NCBI GenBank assembly: GCA_009599575.1
Contig: VWND01000064.1
Coordinates: 558,001-622,000 of the forward strand
Direction: 5' to 3'
Origin: Blumeriella jaapii
Taxonomy: Eukaryota > Ascomycota > Leotiomycetes > Helotiales > Drepanopezizaceae
DNA: 64,000 nucleotides
Numbering within the stretch: the first letter of the stretch is position 1; every line of letters starts with the position of its first letter. A model generated the notes under the pieces. It had not been told where the DNA came from. It was given only the letters and a program-made list of their open reading frames with translations, and did not search any database. Shown here in pieces: positions 12,133-25,083 of this stretch. Both the position numbers and the translations under genes were made by a program.

Positions 12133-12842
12133 TGGTACCTCGTACGACTGGCGGGATCGAGATTCCCAGAAACAAACCGTTCCCCAGAACAGATGCGTTG
12201 CCGTGGAGGATGCTGTGCGTTTGACTTGTGCAGGAGATGAACCATTTGGATCCACATCAACCCAGGCAACGATCGTCGTCCTTGGCATGCTATTCTTGTT
12301 GCACATCGCTATCTATACAGTACCCAGGTATACAGTATACTGCTTGGTGTATGTGTGCAGAGAGGCACAGTACGTACATCATGTGTCGGTTACGTGATCG
12401 CGTGTCATCTCGTACAGTACAGTACTGTGCGCTACTGTTCAGAGAATCGGACAACCCGGAGATACACATCTGGTCCGTATGCCTATGGGCCAAGTAGAAG
12501 TACGGTACGAGCCAGGAGACTGGCTGGCGGACTGGTCTCTTCGTCTCGACCGCGTATTCAGGATTTTTTACCTTTGCAAGAGCCACGTACTGTACCCTAC
12601 CAGCACTGATGCTGCTGCAGAACTCGAAGCTTTTCGACTGGTGGACATTTAGATCCCTTCCTCTTGCACAGTGGCAACCATGGCCAACCTTCTGGGTTGC
12701 CTGCCTCACCCCCTCGTGATGAACAAACCCAAAAAGAAGAAAAATAAAATAAAATAAAGTGGTCGATGCACTTCACTTCGCATCGAGAGTCCTCTCTCCC
12801 TATGTACTTTGCTTCACTCTTCATAGTAGTTCTTGTCAACAG

Positions 12843-12876
<34 letters not shown>
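12843..12876. repeat. 34-base poly-C homopolymer
   Basis: An uninterrupted run of C directly after AG, 22 bases beyond the stop codon of the sugar transporter. On the transcribed strand it would put a poly-G run in the 3' UTR. The length may not be exact because such runs are hard to sequence. Confidence 0.9.
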
Positions 12877-12898
12877 TTCCCACGTACGTAGAGAAACT

Positions 12899-14809
12899 CT
12901 ACATCCCGTCCTTCTCTTCCCCAGCCGCCGCGCGCTTCTCCCTCGTCTCGCCCGCCCTCCGCTCGAGATCCCGCGCGTAGCCCGCGCGATAGCTCTCCTT
13001 GTCGTGACCGGCGATGACCCACGGCGCGTGCGTGAAGAGGTAGTTCATCTCCTCGAGCGGCAGGTTCTTGGTCTCGGGCAGGAAGAGGTAGAAGAAGAGC
13101 GCGTTGGTGAAGTTGCAGATGATGAAGACGAAGTAGTAGCGGTAGCCGATGTTGGCCATGGCCGTGCCCGTCACCTGGCCGATCAGCGTGTTGAAGGCGA
13201 AGGAGACCATCGTCGCCATCGAGACGCCCTTGGAGCGCGTGCGCGTGTCGAAGATCTCGGCCGGGATCACCCACGAGAGGGGCCCGCACGTGGCGGAGAA
13301 GGAGAAGTTGTAGAGCCAGGTCCTGGGCGCGCGCGCGCGCGGCCGTCAGTCGGGGCCTTCGCCTCGTGGAGCGGGGGGGCAAAGAAGACCAAAGAATGAG
13401 AGAGGCAGATGAAAAATCCCTTCTTACATGGCGATGAAGCCCCACGAGGCGGATTTGTTGTTGGACGATCCGACGGGGAATTTGGCGATCAGGATGCAGG
13501 CGATCAGGAAACAGACCTCACGTCCGAGTCAGCATCAGGGGATCGATCACTCTCTCGACACGGGAATGGCATACCATGTTCATGAGGTTGCCGAAAATCA
13601 GGGGTCTCCGACGACCGAGCTTGTCCACGAGCAGCACGCATGCTGCCTGAGCAACGAGGGCGATGATGCTGTTGATGGCCTGGTACATGAGCGCATCCGA
13701 CCCCTTGATACCGATGGAACCATAGATGTCGACACTGTAGTACTGGATGGCCGAGACGCCCGTCATCTGGACCGAGGCTTGGAGCGAGCATGCAATGAGG
13801 ATACGCCTGAAGGACGATATGTCGGTGAACAGGTCCAGATATGACTTCGCCCCGCTCTCGCGCTCGTCGCTGACGCTGGCTTGGATCTGGTCGAACTCGG
13901 CTAGAACCCAGGCGTCGGATTCGTCCCCGTTGGAGTGAAGCCGGGCTAGAGTCGAGAGCCCGGCGTCGTGATTCCCGCGGTAAATGAGCCACTGGGCTGC
14001 GCATCAGTAGGCAAGACCACAAGAACAGGATCGGATTGCTTACGCGCGGCGATTCTGGGAACATGAAAATCAGGGCCCCGAGCACAATAGCCGGGATGAG
14101 TTGGATGGCCAGAGGCAAGCGCCACTGGGCCTGGTTCGAAAGCCCAACGAACGTCCCGTACGAGATCCATCCGGCGATGAAAGATCCAATGCCCAGCATG
14201 AACTGCTGGAGAGACGTGATCATGCCTCTGATGGAGGGATGGGCGATCTCGGACTGGTAGAGAGGGATGATCATGACCAGGAAGCCAACGCCGACGCCGG
14301 CCAGCCAGCGTCCCGCCCACATCATGTGGAGATTCGCCGCGCCCGTTTGGAGAGCGCCTCCTAGGCAGTATACGATGGATCCAATGACCATGGTCCATCG
14401 GCGGCCAAGTCGATCACCACTTGGTCCTGCGAGGCCGGCTCCGCAAAAAGCTCCACCGGTGAAGAACGAGACGACAATTCCTCTGGTAGACGTGTCAGAC
14501 ATCGATCGCATCGCGTTCTACATCCTCCGAGGGACGGTCTTACGTTTCGTTGGTGCTCGGGTTGTTGAAGTATGACTTGAAGTTCGACGCTGCGATGCTA
14601 CGAGGAAGGTCAGTGACCGACGGACGACACGCGCCAACCAGCGCGGGTCTGTCTGTACTGACACGGAAGCGATAACACCGAGATCATATCCAAAGAGGAT
14701 AGACCCCATAGAGGCGAAGACGCCTACGAGGAACTACTCCAGTCAGCATGCATCCCGACTCTCGCCTTCTCCACCCACGAACACCTACCTGGTAGACCTT
14801 GGGACGCAT
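12899..14809 (-). CDS. MFS sugar transporter (hexose/pentose type)
   Basis: Seven exons fit in phase: 14809-14789, 14733-14663, 14597-14544, 14482-14044, 13991-13575, 13516-13428, 13322-12899, giving about 504 residues. It starts MRPKVYQ and runs straight into FLVGVFASMGSILFGYDLGV, the first membrane helix and GYD signature of fungal sugar porters. Other family marks are DRLGRRW after helix 2, PESPRW at the end of the N-terminal half, QYYSVDIYG in helix 7, DKLGRR, and PETKNLPLEEM at the C-terminus. The predicted role is proton-coupled sugar uptake at the plasma membrane. The start is set by a seven-codon first exon. The gene is divergent from an arabinofuranosidase gene 665 bases away, which suggests L-arabinose or a related pentose as substrate; substrate cannot be read from sequence. 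Confidence 0.88.
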
Positions 14810-15474
14810 GTGTGCTGTTGAGACGGAGCGAATTCTGCCAAGGAAGATTTCCGCAAGAGTGGGAATGGCGAGAAGAAGATCTTTCTTTGCCAGGAAACAG
14901 TAGGCATCTTATATGCAAATGCAGGGACGTCTTGATCGAGACCCTTGCAAACCATGCTCTGCAGGCCGGCGCCGTGTCCAACTGCGAGGGCAAGCCTTTG
15001 TGCCAGTACGTACTTACAGTTCATGAACTGTAGATAAGTACACAGTACTGTGTCCAGCCCGGTACCGTACAGCACTGTAGAGTATCTCTGACCGTTCCGT
15101 TTCCGGTGAGATGTGGGGGGGAGTGGATCAAAACAAATGGTTACGGACGCGGCCCGACACGAGGTCTGGGGGTTGGTCGAAGCGAGAAACGCTTTGGGTG
15201 ACGATCGGCTCTCAACAGCCTTTGTGTACTGTACTGTGGCTCGCTTATCAAGTGATACACGCGCGCCAATCACGAGATGGGCTGAAGAGCTGGTGAGGCA
15301 GACATGGCGCCGAGGGCCCAACTCCACGAAAGAAGCTGTGGGAAAGATGTTTGGTGTGACCGGGTCGACGAGGGGGGAGGTCTTGCTCTCTCCACGACTC
15401 GAAGAGCCGGGAGCTGGTTCGGTTCTTGATCCATCGATTGATCGATCACCACCCGAGAACTTCGGAATATCGAC
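14810..15474. promoter_or_regulatory. Shared promoter of sugar transporter and GH51 gene
   Basis: 665 bases between two divergent start codons, with no reading frame of its own. Visible are GTAC-type words at 15003-15080 (including GTACC GTACA GCACT at 15062-15076), GTACT repeats near 15227 and overlapping ATCGAT palindromes at 15433-15447. Co-regulation by a pentose-responsive factor would be expected, but I did not identify a specific binding site. Confidence 0.5.
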
Positions 15475-17439
<1,965 letters not shown>

Positions 17440-18570
17440 ACAGGTAGATTGATAAACAAACCTCATCCATCCCGTGTCCAACGACCCCGTCTTGCCGGCG
17501 AAGCTCAGTCCCGAGTCATCAGATCGCAAGCCTTGCTTGTGGAAAACCGGTAAATCCTCGCCGGGGCATCCTTAGATTCCTCACGTCCATACTGTATTCG
17601 ACAACCGAGTCGTGCTGGCCAAGCTCAGGATGGAGTGAACAAGCACCTAGCAGCTATTGCTTATTTCAAAACGAAAAGGAAGAAGAAGAAGAAGAAGAAG
17701 AAGAAGAAGAAGAAGAAGAAGAAGAAGAAGACTAACCAGGCACACATTCTCCCCACACACATACACACACACACTGACAGACACACAGACACACCCACCC
17801 TGTCCGAGCCCATTCAGTCCCAACAGGCTCTCTCTGAAGGGAGGACCAGACAGACTCCTTTAAAGAGAGCGTTCGAAATCGGGGTTCCTCGAGAATCCAA
17901 GCGACGGTGCTCGGTGGATCGACAGATATATCATGATGGAAGGACGGTACATCGGAAGCTGAGCTCATCGGGACCGGACCGAAGCGAACGAAGAACGAAA
18001 AGAAGAAAACAAACTGCCGAGATCGGAACGCGGCTGGGTGGGTTACGATGTGTTGCAGGAAGATGGATGCAGGGGCGGATCTGGATCTGGCCGTACCTAC
18101 CTCATCCGTGATGGTTGGTTGATTAATTGCCTGGAAGCAGGAAGGAAGGGGGTGTGAACGAACCAACGAGTCTTTTTCTATTTTCCGAGCTTTTTCAAAC
18201 CTTGAGGGTATCGTAACATCCACCTATTCCTGATCAAAACACCCCAAATACCCGACAGCTTGTAGTATACAAAGAGGGCTCGGCCGCCGGGCCCTTGCCC
18301 CTCGTATTTGAAGCTCGCGCTTCCCATCTCACGCCCCCTTCCTGGAGCACGTGAATCCGCATCTCGCCTCTTGCATCTCGTCATCCGTTCCACCGCTTCG
18401 CCGCCAGCTGACTGCTCCGGGAACATGAGCCACAGGGGTCTCATCTTCGGCCACCTGTATCACGTCGGGCATCTGCTGACTTCATGCGGATACTTCTTCC
18501 CGTCGTCAGAGGTCAGGTACTGTACATGTAGCCTACAAAAATCTTGCGTCGGTTTCGACATCGCGGGCGA
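17440..18570. other. Convergent intergenic region with GAA microsatellite
   Basis: Between the 3' ends of the GH51 and LisH-WD40 genes. It contains about 17 AAG/GAA triplets (17679-17730), a CACA-rich stretch (about 17745-17795) and otherwise unremarkable sequence. Open frames over the GAA run translate to poly-K or poly-R and are not credible genes. Confidence 0.6.
17679..17730. repeat. GAA/AAG trinucleotide microsatellite
   Basis: About 17 near-perfect AGA triplets in the 3' flank of the arabinofuranosidase gene. Confidence 0.9.
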
Positions 18571-20723
18571 TCACCGGCGAAAGTTGATAACAGCCAACTG
18601 TCAAGGGTTAGCGGAGCAATCGTTCGAGAAGGACATCAACACACCCGACTGTTGACCCCGTACGCGAGCTTCTGCCCGTTGGCATCCCAGCACATGGAAA
18701 ACTGGTCTTCGCTGTCATCTAATACGGAGTCTTGGGACTGTGGTGTTCGCCAACCCTTGTCATCTCCTCGAATCCAGACCGCTCGAGGCACGCTCAGATC
18801 GTCGGTTTTCCAGATCAGGATGCGCTCGTTTGTGGCCCCCGCGATAAACGCCCCATCGGGTGTGAATGAGAGCGCGACCACCGCGGACCCCATCGTCACC
18901 GATGATAGTGAATTCTCGTCCGACGAGTACACGTTCCAGAGGCTAATGGCGCCATCGTCTCCCGCCGTGGCGAGAAAGCGTTCGGCTTCGCGTTCCTGTG
19001 CGGGAGCCTGTGAAGGTTGCCATAGCAATGACGTGATCACGCCTTGATGGGCGTTGAACGATTTCTGACGCTCTGAATCATTCCAGATCTTGCTCATGTC
19101 AGCGAAGGGTTAGTTGAAAGTTGGGGAGGGCATGGGCAGCGTACCCCTATCGTGCCGGACTCGCTTGCCGTAGCCAGCAGTCCGGATCGGGGGTCCCAAG
19201 AAACGCGCGAGAGCACTTCGCCGGATGGGACTTCGTACTCCTTGCCGGGGACGACGGCACGATCAACACAGGCGAATTGCTGGAGACGCGTCCCCCCGCA
19301 CAGAACGAACTGATCATCCCCTTTCCACGTAGCGTCGAGGGACTGTTCGACCAGAACGTGATGCGGCAGAGGGAATCGGGTCGAGTAGTCCAGTGACGGG
19401 AACATGATGGTGACCAGCGTGCCTTTCTGCTCATCCTGGGGGGAGATGGCCAGGCAGGCCATGCCCCGTTGCGCTCCACCGGAGGCAGATGACGGGCGAG
19501 TCGAAGCCGTTGACCGAGTGGAAGGGGGATGCATCGCGATAGAAGAATTCGATGCGGGCGTTGCCTTCTTCGAATGGCTCACTGGCGATGGCAATCTTGT
19601 CGCCGTCGGGAGACCACGAGAGGCCGGTGACGGTCGTGGTCGAGGACACCGACCCGTCCAGGAGAGGGAAATGGAAGACGCACGACGCCTTGCCGGGGCT
19701 CTCGGAGCCCGAGTCGGGAATCGGCGGCAGGGTCCACATGCGGGCTAGCGCATCGGTACCCGCAGCTGCCAAGATTTCCGCCTTTTGCGGATTGAATTCA
19801 CATTGAAGCAGGACGACATTCCTGGCCGACGGATCCTCCGAGAGCTCGAGAAAGACCGTCTCGGAGGCGAGTTCGTAGACCTTGTCGACCTGGGTCCCCG
19901 TGTCGGGGCCCACGGTGGCCACAATCGGGGAGGGGAGTTGCTCTGGCGATGGGTACGCGTGCTCGTCGCCATTGGGATCGTCATCGACATCCATGGGCGT
20001 GGCCTCCAACCCATTCTCGTAGCCGTTGCTGAGGCGCGGTCGCTTGACGAGCGCCCCGGCCTGGTTGGCCGCTCGGTCCTGGTCGATGTGGTGCTTTCGC
20101 GGATTCTCGGGATCCTCCTCCACTTCCGGCGGCGGCGACGCTGGCATCAAGGGCCCGAAGAATCCTGATGCCGGGGCCGAGACGTCGCGGGGGGGCTGCT
20201 GGCGCCGTCAGTCTGGCCGTGGGAGCCGTGGGAGCCGTGGGCGCCGTGGGAGGCCGTGGTGAGCACGAGGCGGGACATACCTGTTCGAGCTCGCGTTCCT
20301 GTACATGGTACAGCAGGCCTCTATTCAGAACCGACACTAGTGCGTGGTTCTGAACATGGGGCGCAAAATCAAACTGCTGCTGCGGATTGCGGACGTTCCA
20401 CTCCTTCTGAAGCTGGACGGCCGTTTCCGAATAATCTAGAGGGGCTCGTCAGTTCTCACGACGCTCACGCTGCTGCGTTGCTGCTGCGGCTGCTGCTGCT
20501 GGTGCTGCTGGCGCTGCTGCTGCTGGCGCTGCTGCCGCCGCTGCCGCCGACGCCCTACGCACCTGATTCTACCAGATACCTGTGAGGCACGACCAGCAGC
20601 CGTTAGCGAACTGCAAATTCTGGCGCGTAGCTGGCGACCGGATGGATGGTGTGGACCAGGCGGAAACACATACCTCCAGATGAGATAGTTGACCTTGTCG
20701 GAATCAAGCATTTCCTTGGCCAT
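18571..20723 (-). CDS. LisH-WD40 protein, Sif2/TBL1-like, with a frameshift
   Basis: Exons: 20723-20674, a 17-base exon 20579-20563, 20435-20281, 20198-19145, 19088-18645, 18597-18571. Together they encode a LisH dimerisation motif (VNYLIWRYLVES, then YSETAVQLQKEW), a short linker, and repeated WD40 blades (LSWSPDGDKIAIAS, LLATASESGTIGIWND, FLATAGDDGAISLWNV, LSFTPDGAFIAGATNERILI, CWDANGQKLAYGV) ending LAVINFRR. LisH plus WD40 of this layout is the Sif2/TBL1 family, which serves in histone deacetylase corepressor complexes (Set3C in yeast). The largest exon is 1054 bases, one more than a multiple of three. Near 19455-19475 the frame changes between SPVICLRWSATG and MACLAISPQDEQ, so a one-base insertion is indicated. 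Corrected length is about 581 residues. A WD40 protein of another complex is possible. Confidence 0.75.
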
Positions 20724-21331
20724 GGTCGCACACGGCGGAATGGGGGGGGCTGCAGTCGGGACCGGATGGGCTGCGGTGGTGGTAGTGGAGGTGGTGGTGG
20801 TGGTGGTGGTGGTGGTGATGGGGTGGAGAGGGGGGGGGGGTGGTGATGCTGCTGGTGGTGATGCTGCTGGCTGGGCAGCGGCAGTGTGTTTTTGGTGGTG
20901 GTGTTGATGGTGTTGGCGCTGGGTGTTTTGGTTGCGGAGAGTTCGAGATGAGGAACGGAGAGACACGAACAAGAACTGCCCGAGCCCAAAGGAGATGGTG
21001 CGGGATGGGATGTGGGGACAGGGACGGGGAGGGGAGGGGAGGGGAGGGACTGGGACGGGGACGGGGACTGGGACTGGGACGGGGACTAGGGGATGGGGAC
21101 TTCTCTCTCGGTCTCTCTCTCACACAGTCTCTCAGTCTCTCACTCTCACACTCTCTCACACACACACTCTCTCTCTCTCCCTCTCTCTCAGGGAAGTACC
21201 GCATGTACTGCACATATGTACTCTATGTACTCTATGTACTGTACTACTGTACCGTGCTGTATGTACATACTGCCCTGTGCCGCCGGGGCTGCGTGGCGGG
21301 TCGCACGTGATACGTCCAGATTGTACTGAAT

Positions 21332-21384
21332 GTGCTGTGCTGTGCTGTGCTGTACTGTACTGTACTGACTGTACTGACTGTACA
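21332..21384. repeat. GTGCT/GTACT pentamer array
   Basis: Four GTGCT units followed by three GTACT units, then alternating GACT and GTACT. The 5-base step is clear and the third base differs between the two halves. Confidence 0.85.
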
Positions 21385-21634
21385 CATTGTATGTTTGTGT
21401 AGGTAGAAGCACCGTAGAAACACACTTAGGTAAGCAGGAAAATGTCGTTGGGTCAGGGCGGGGCGGATTCATACATGAGAGTTCCCCCTTAGCCCTTTCC
21501 GCTCTAGCCCCGCACACCCGGGCACGGACGCCTCAGCAAGGACAAGAAATCCCAAGAAATTGACTTCGTTGGCCCGCCTTACGTAAGGACGTCCCAAGAA
21601 AAAAGAAGACACGAAGTTGACTTGACCACAGACT

Positions 21635-21679
21635 GTGCTGTACTGCACCGTACTGCACTGTACTGCATAGTACTGTACA
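21635..21679. repeat. Nine-unit pentamer array of the GNNCN type
   Basis: GTGCT, GTACT, GCACC, GTACT, GCACT, GTACT, GCATA, GTACT, GTACA in unbroken 5-base register. GTACT alternates with a GCA-type unit, showing that divergence occurs without loss of phase. Confidence 0.85.
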
Positions 21680-21954
21680 TACATACATGCAATCGTAGAG
21701 CTGTGAACGTGCTTCCACTGCTACCGCTTCTACGATTGCGACAACGGCGACGACAACACCGACCACCACAGCGGCGACAGCAGCGGCGACGACAACAGCC
21801 ACAACGACGACGACGACCATATCACCAACTGTTGACCCGCGCCCACACCCACCACCACTATAACCATCCCCCCCTCCCCCCCCCCCCACAACTCGAGCTG
21901 CAAAACACCCGATCCTCCTACCTGACTACACAGGACCGAGATACACTCGTAGCC

Positions 21955-23069
21955 ATGCCGCCCAGCCTGAACAACCTGCCCGTAACGCGCATCCTCCTCG
22001 TGGCACTGGCCACCCAGTCGCTGCTCAGCTTCGCCATTCGCTACAGGCAATGGTCCGAGGAGTCCGATGTCGTCGTGCCCTACTTGTCGCTGGTGCCCCA
22101 GCTGTCGTTGATCTATCCCTGGACCTTCCTCACCACGACGCTGGTAGAGAACAATCTGTTCACCTTGGCCATCGCCGGCGTGACCATCTTCTACGGCGGC
22201 CGCTACATGGAGCGAGCCTGGACCTCGGCCGAATTCGCAAAGTTCTGTCTCGTCGCGGCACTGATACCCAACGTGCTGTCCTTTGGCACGCTCGTGCTGC
22301 TCTTCGCCGTGACGGGCGACATGCGCTGGACGTGAGTGCTCCCGCCGCGGTGCTGATGGCCTCTCGCTAACCCAGACCGGCCAGCTTGACCACCATCAAC
22401 GGCACCATCCCTCTCCAGATGTCCTTCCTCGTGGCCTTCTCGCAGCTCGTGCCGGCGCACACCGTCACGCTGTTCCGCGGCATCGTGTCGCTGCGCGTCC
22501 CGCGATTCCCGCTCCTCCACCTCCTGGCCGTCTTCGTGCTCTCCCTCACGCCTCTGCTCAGCGCCGCATCGGTGCTCCTGGGCACGGCGGCGTTCGTGAC
22601 CAGTTGGACATACCTGCGATTCTACAAGGCCGCCTTGCCGGACCTGGATACCAGTCAGGCCTCGTGGCGCGGGGACGCCAGCGAGACCTTCGCCTTCGCA
22701 GAGTTCTTCCCCGACCCGCTGAAGCCCGCCGTGGCAGGACTGTCGAACCAGATCTACGAGGTGTTGGTGTCTCTGCGGATCTGCACGCCCTTCTCCGCGG
22801 CCGACGTTTCGGCGTCCCGAGGCGATACCTCGGTGCAGCGCGGGACCCCAGGTAGTGCAAGGCAGGAGGCCGAGCGGAGGAGGGCGCTGGCTCTAAAAGA
22901 GTTGGATCAGCGGTTGAACTCGGCGTCGAAGCCAAAACCTCAAGCTCCTCCGCCGGCTCCGGTAGGCCCTAGCGTCCAGATCCAGCCGCAGCCGGTTCAA
23001 GCACCGGCTGCGATTCTAGGAGAAACAAGCTACGTGCCGGATCGAGAAGGAGACCAGGAAGGGCACTAA
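21955..23069 (+). CDS. TMEM115/DUF1751-type multispanning membrane protein
   Basis: Two exons, 21955-22331 and 22376-23069, around a 44-base intron, giving about 356 residues. The first 200 residues hold about six hydrophobic segments in rhomboid-like arrangement, with the family-typical stretch YPWTFLTTTLVENNLFTLA and FYGGRYMERAW. This matches the eukaryotic TMEM115 (DUF1751) family, rhomboid-related Golgi membrane proteins that lack protease residues. Mammalian TMEM115 is linked to retrograde Golgi traffic. The C-terminal 150 residues are cytosolic in style, rich in A, P and Q. Start choice: the ATG at 21955 gives MPPSLNNLPVTRILL, directly before helix 1. The gene is divergent from the LisH-WD40 gene. 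Confidence 0.8.
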
Positions 23070-23295
23070 GGCATCGGATAGTATACTTGTGGGGCGTTAG
23101 CGAGAGATGCGGATGAATCCTCCGTGTCGGAGAAGAGTTAAAAACGTCCTGATATGTATACCTACCATATATGATACCCCGAACTCCGGCCTCATGTTTG
23201 CGGCGTGACAATCCCTCCTGCCAGACAGGGGTGTCCACGGAATCCTCGTCCAACGTGCGTGGTGGATCTCGTCTCCGTCGATGCGCTGTTACTCG

Positions 23296-23354
23296 GTACT
23301 GTACTGTACATACTGTACAGGACTGTACAGGACAGGACAGGACAGGACAGGACC
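23296..23354. repeat. GTACT/GTACA passing into GGACA pentamers
   Basis: GTACT and GTACA units lead into alternating GGACT/GTACA and then five GGACA-type units. It shows one pentamer array changing from a GTAC core to a GGAC core. Confidence 0.85.
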
Positions 23355-23451
23355 CAGCTGAGCCAATGCCATCACCGGCTATCGCGGGAACCGTGCCTGA
23401 TCGACCTCGGTTCAAGCACACCTGCTCCCGGCCGAACGAGGTCACGCCCCA

Positions 23452-23459
23452 TCACGTGA
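23452..23459. promoter_or_regulatory. TCACGTGA octamer
   Basis: Third perfect E-box octamer of the window, about 380 bases beyond the TMEM115-like stop codon. No nearby start codon explains it. Confidence 0.25.
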
Positions 23460-24186
23460 TCACAGCCAGAAACGAACCCGCCGATGGGCGCGTACTCTCG
23501 CCGCCCGGTTTCACAGATCTCGACGCCCATCAAACCGGTTTCATCTCATGGCATCTTTCGCTGATGGTTTGGCCCGCCGAAAGTTACATCTCCCAGGAGG
23601 CTTGAGCACTACGATCGGGATTCGCTTAGCGCTGGAGAGAGCTAGAGCGAGCCAGGGTGGTGGAAACTTGGAAGGTGGATGAACAGGTTTCTACTGTAAC
23701 CTAACGCGTCGGGCGCAGCGGGTGGCACGAGTGTCGCCTTCTGGGTAGGCAGCCGGCTCGCAGGCACACTGCGAGGGCTTTGCATCGATCCGCATTTGCA
23801 TCTGCATCATGTTGCGACTGACTGACTGACTGACTGCTCGCTCATGCCCTTTTTCATGCTGCGGCTTTGCAAAGCGAACAACGAAAGAAACAGACATCGA
23901 AAAACGAAAAAACGAACGCGAAAACCAAAGCACCGACTGCACGGCAGACGCCTCGCTCCCTAGATCAGGTTGGGCTCTGGCACCGCGGCCGATACGGACG
24001 GGGGTCCCTCCGAATGCTGGAGAATGAGAGGATTGCGGGCCTGGCTCACTCAAGGCTTTCTTTCTCGGAGAGTGGTAGGGAAACGGGAAGGCGTCGTGAG
24101 ATCAGATAGCACGCCAAGTCAGGCCGTCGCACACCCCATCGGCAGTGTGGCTTTGGGGTCCTCGTGTTCTCCTCCGTCTGCCTACT

Positions 24187-24216
24187 GTACAGTACAGTAC
24201 AGTACAGGACAGGACA
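24187..24216. repeat. GTACA/GGACA pentamer array
   Basis: Four GTACA units followed by two GGACA units, in constant 5-base register. Confidence 0.85.
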
Positions 24217-24291
24217 GCATCGAGCTTATGTGCTTTACAAAATGCATCCTCGGCTACGGGGCTACTGTATGTACTGTGTACTGTACGTACA

Positions 24292-24323
24292 TACAGTACA
24301 GTACTGCACAGCACTGTACTGTA
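24292..24323. repeat. Hairpin formed by pentamer arrays
   Basis: TACAGTACAGT at 24292-24302 is the exact reverse complement of ACTGTACTGTA at 24313-24323, with a 10-base loop. Any transcript through here could form an 11-bp stem, extended by neighbouring units. Confidence 0.8.
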
Positions 24324-25013
24324 GGAGACAACACCAGCACACGCCTTCTGTGTGACCTGCCGATCTGACACCGTCTAGCCTGCCTCTGTGGGGGATGCGT
24401 AGGCATGTACTTGTACTGTAGTAGTAGGGGCCGTGTCATCGACGCCGCCATGCATCCGTCCTCCCATTCGTCCGTTCATCCGCGCGAGGCCCCAAGGAGT
24501 AGTAAACGAATGTTTTCTTCTCTCATCCTGGACCAGGGAGCCCTTCCTTTCGGCCTCTCCGCCTGATTGGTCGAGAAGGCTCGAAGGTTCCGCTGCGTAC
24601 TGTGTACACATACGGTCTGATTCAGATCGGGTCACGTGGCCGCCTCACTGTACTGTACAGTACCTCGCGGCGATCTCTTCCCGCTTTTCTTTCTCGTCGA
24701 GAGGGTTCAGTGCCACTGCACGCTGACTACTGCACTGTCGCTGTCGCTGTCGCTGGATCCTGGACCGGGGCCTCCTCGCCTGCCACGCTACATTACACAA
24801 GTGGCTGAGCACACACACACACGCACATTCGAAGTGCATCCATACGCTGTGCTGTGTGTACATGTACGTAAGGAGCATATAAGATGGGCATAGATGTACT
24901 GTATGTACTGTACGTGTCTGTGTGTTTATATGGGAGTGTAAATGGACACCCACAGGGCTGCTCATCGGATCGGTGGATGGAGGCGCGATGCGACGCTTGA
25001 CAGCAAGTAGGAG

Positions 25014-25083
25014 GCAGAAAGCAGAACGCAGAACGCAGAAAGCAGAAAGCAGAACGCAGAAGGCAGAAAGCAGAAGGCAGAAA
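25014..25083. repeat. GCAGAAN heptamer array, ten units
   Basis: Ten contiguous 7-base units. The first six bases are always GCAGAA and the seventh varies among A, C and G. It is the same fixed-core, free-last-base pattern as the GTACN arrays, with another core and period. Confidence 0.9.

Larger units (their letters stand above)
10461..12898. other. Gene-free region upstream of the DUF7514 gene, with low-complexity tracts
   Basis: Nothing convincingly coding. It holds a TTG/GTT microsatellite (about 10620-10680), a GAGTC/GATCG run (about 10825-10880), a 70-plus base pyrimidine tract (about 11190-11310), a TCACGTGA octamer at 11993-12000, GTACN pentamer arrays (12096-12132, 12412-12431) and the 34-base poly-C at 12843-12876. 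It spans the DUF7514 promoter and the 3' flank of the transporter gene. Confidence 0.5.
20724..21954. promoter_or_regulatory. Divergent promoter with G-rich, CT-rich and pentamer tracts
   Basis: Lies between the LisH-WD40 start and the TMEM115-like start. It includes a GGT/GTG run (about 20775-20860), a strongly G-rich tract (about 21010-21090, many GGGGA/GGGAC units), a CT/CA dinucleotide tract (about 21100-21190), then GTACN arrays at 21332-21384 and 21635-21679, and an ACAACG-type run plus poly-C (about 21735-21890) just before the TMEM115-like start. No credible gene. Confidence 0.5.

Noticed and set aside
12597..13445. Frames opposite or shifted relative to the last transporter exons
   Set aside because: Shadow frames of the MFS gene and of the poly-C run.
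17635..18111. Open frame with poly-K over the GAA repeat
   Set aside because: Coding appearance comes only from the GAA/AAG microsatellite; the rest has no conserved features.
19434..19484. A 44-base intron (GTGGAG...CCCCAG) explaining the frame change in the Sif2-like gene
   Set aside because: It joins in the wrong phase (giving R-M-S-R instead of Q-D-E-Q) and would remove conserved blade residues.
20603..20989. Open frames rich in H, P and T upstream of the LisH-WD40 gene
   Set aside because: They are translations of GGT/GTG microsatellites, lack family resemblance and overlap the divergent promoter.
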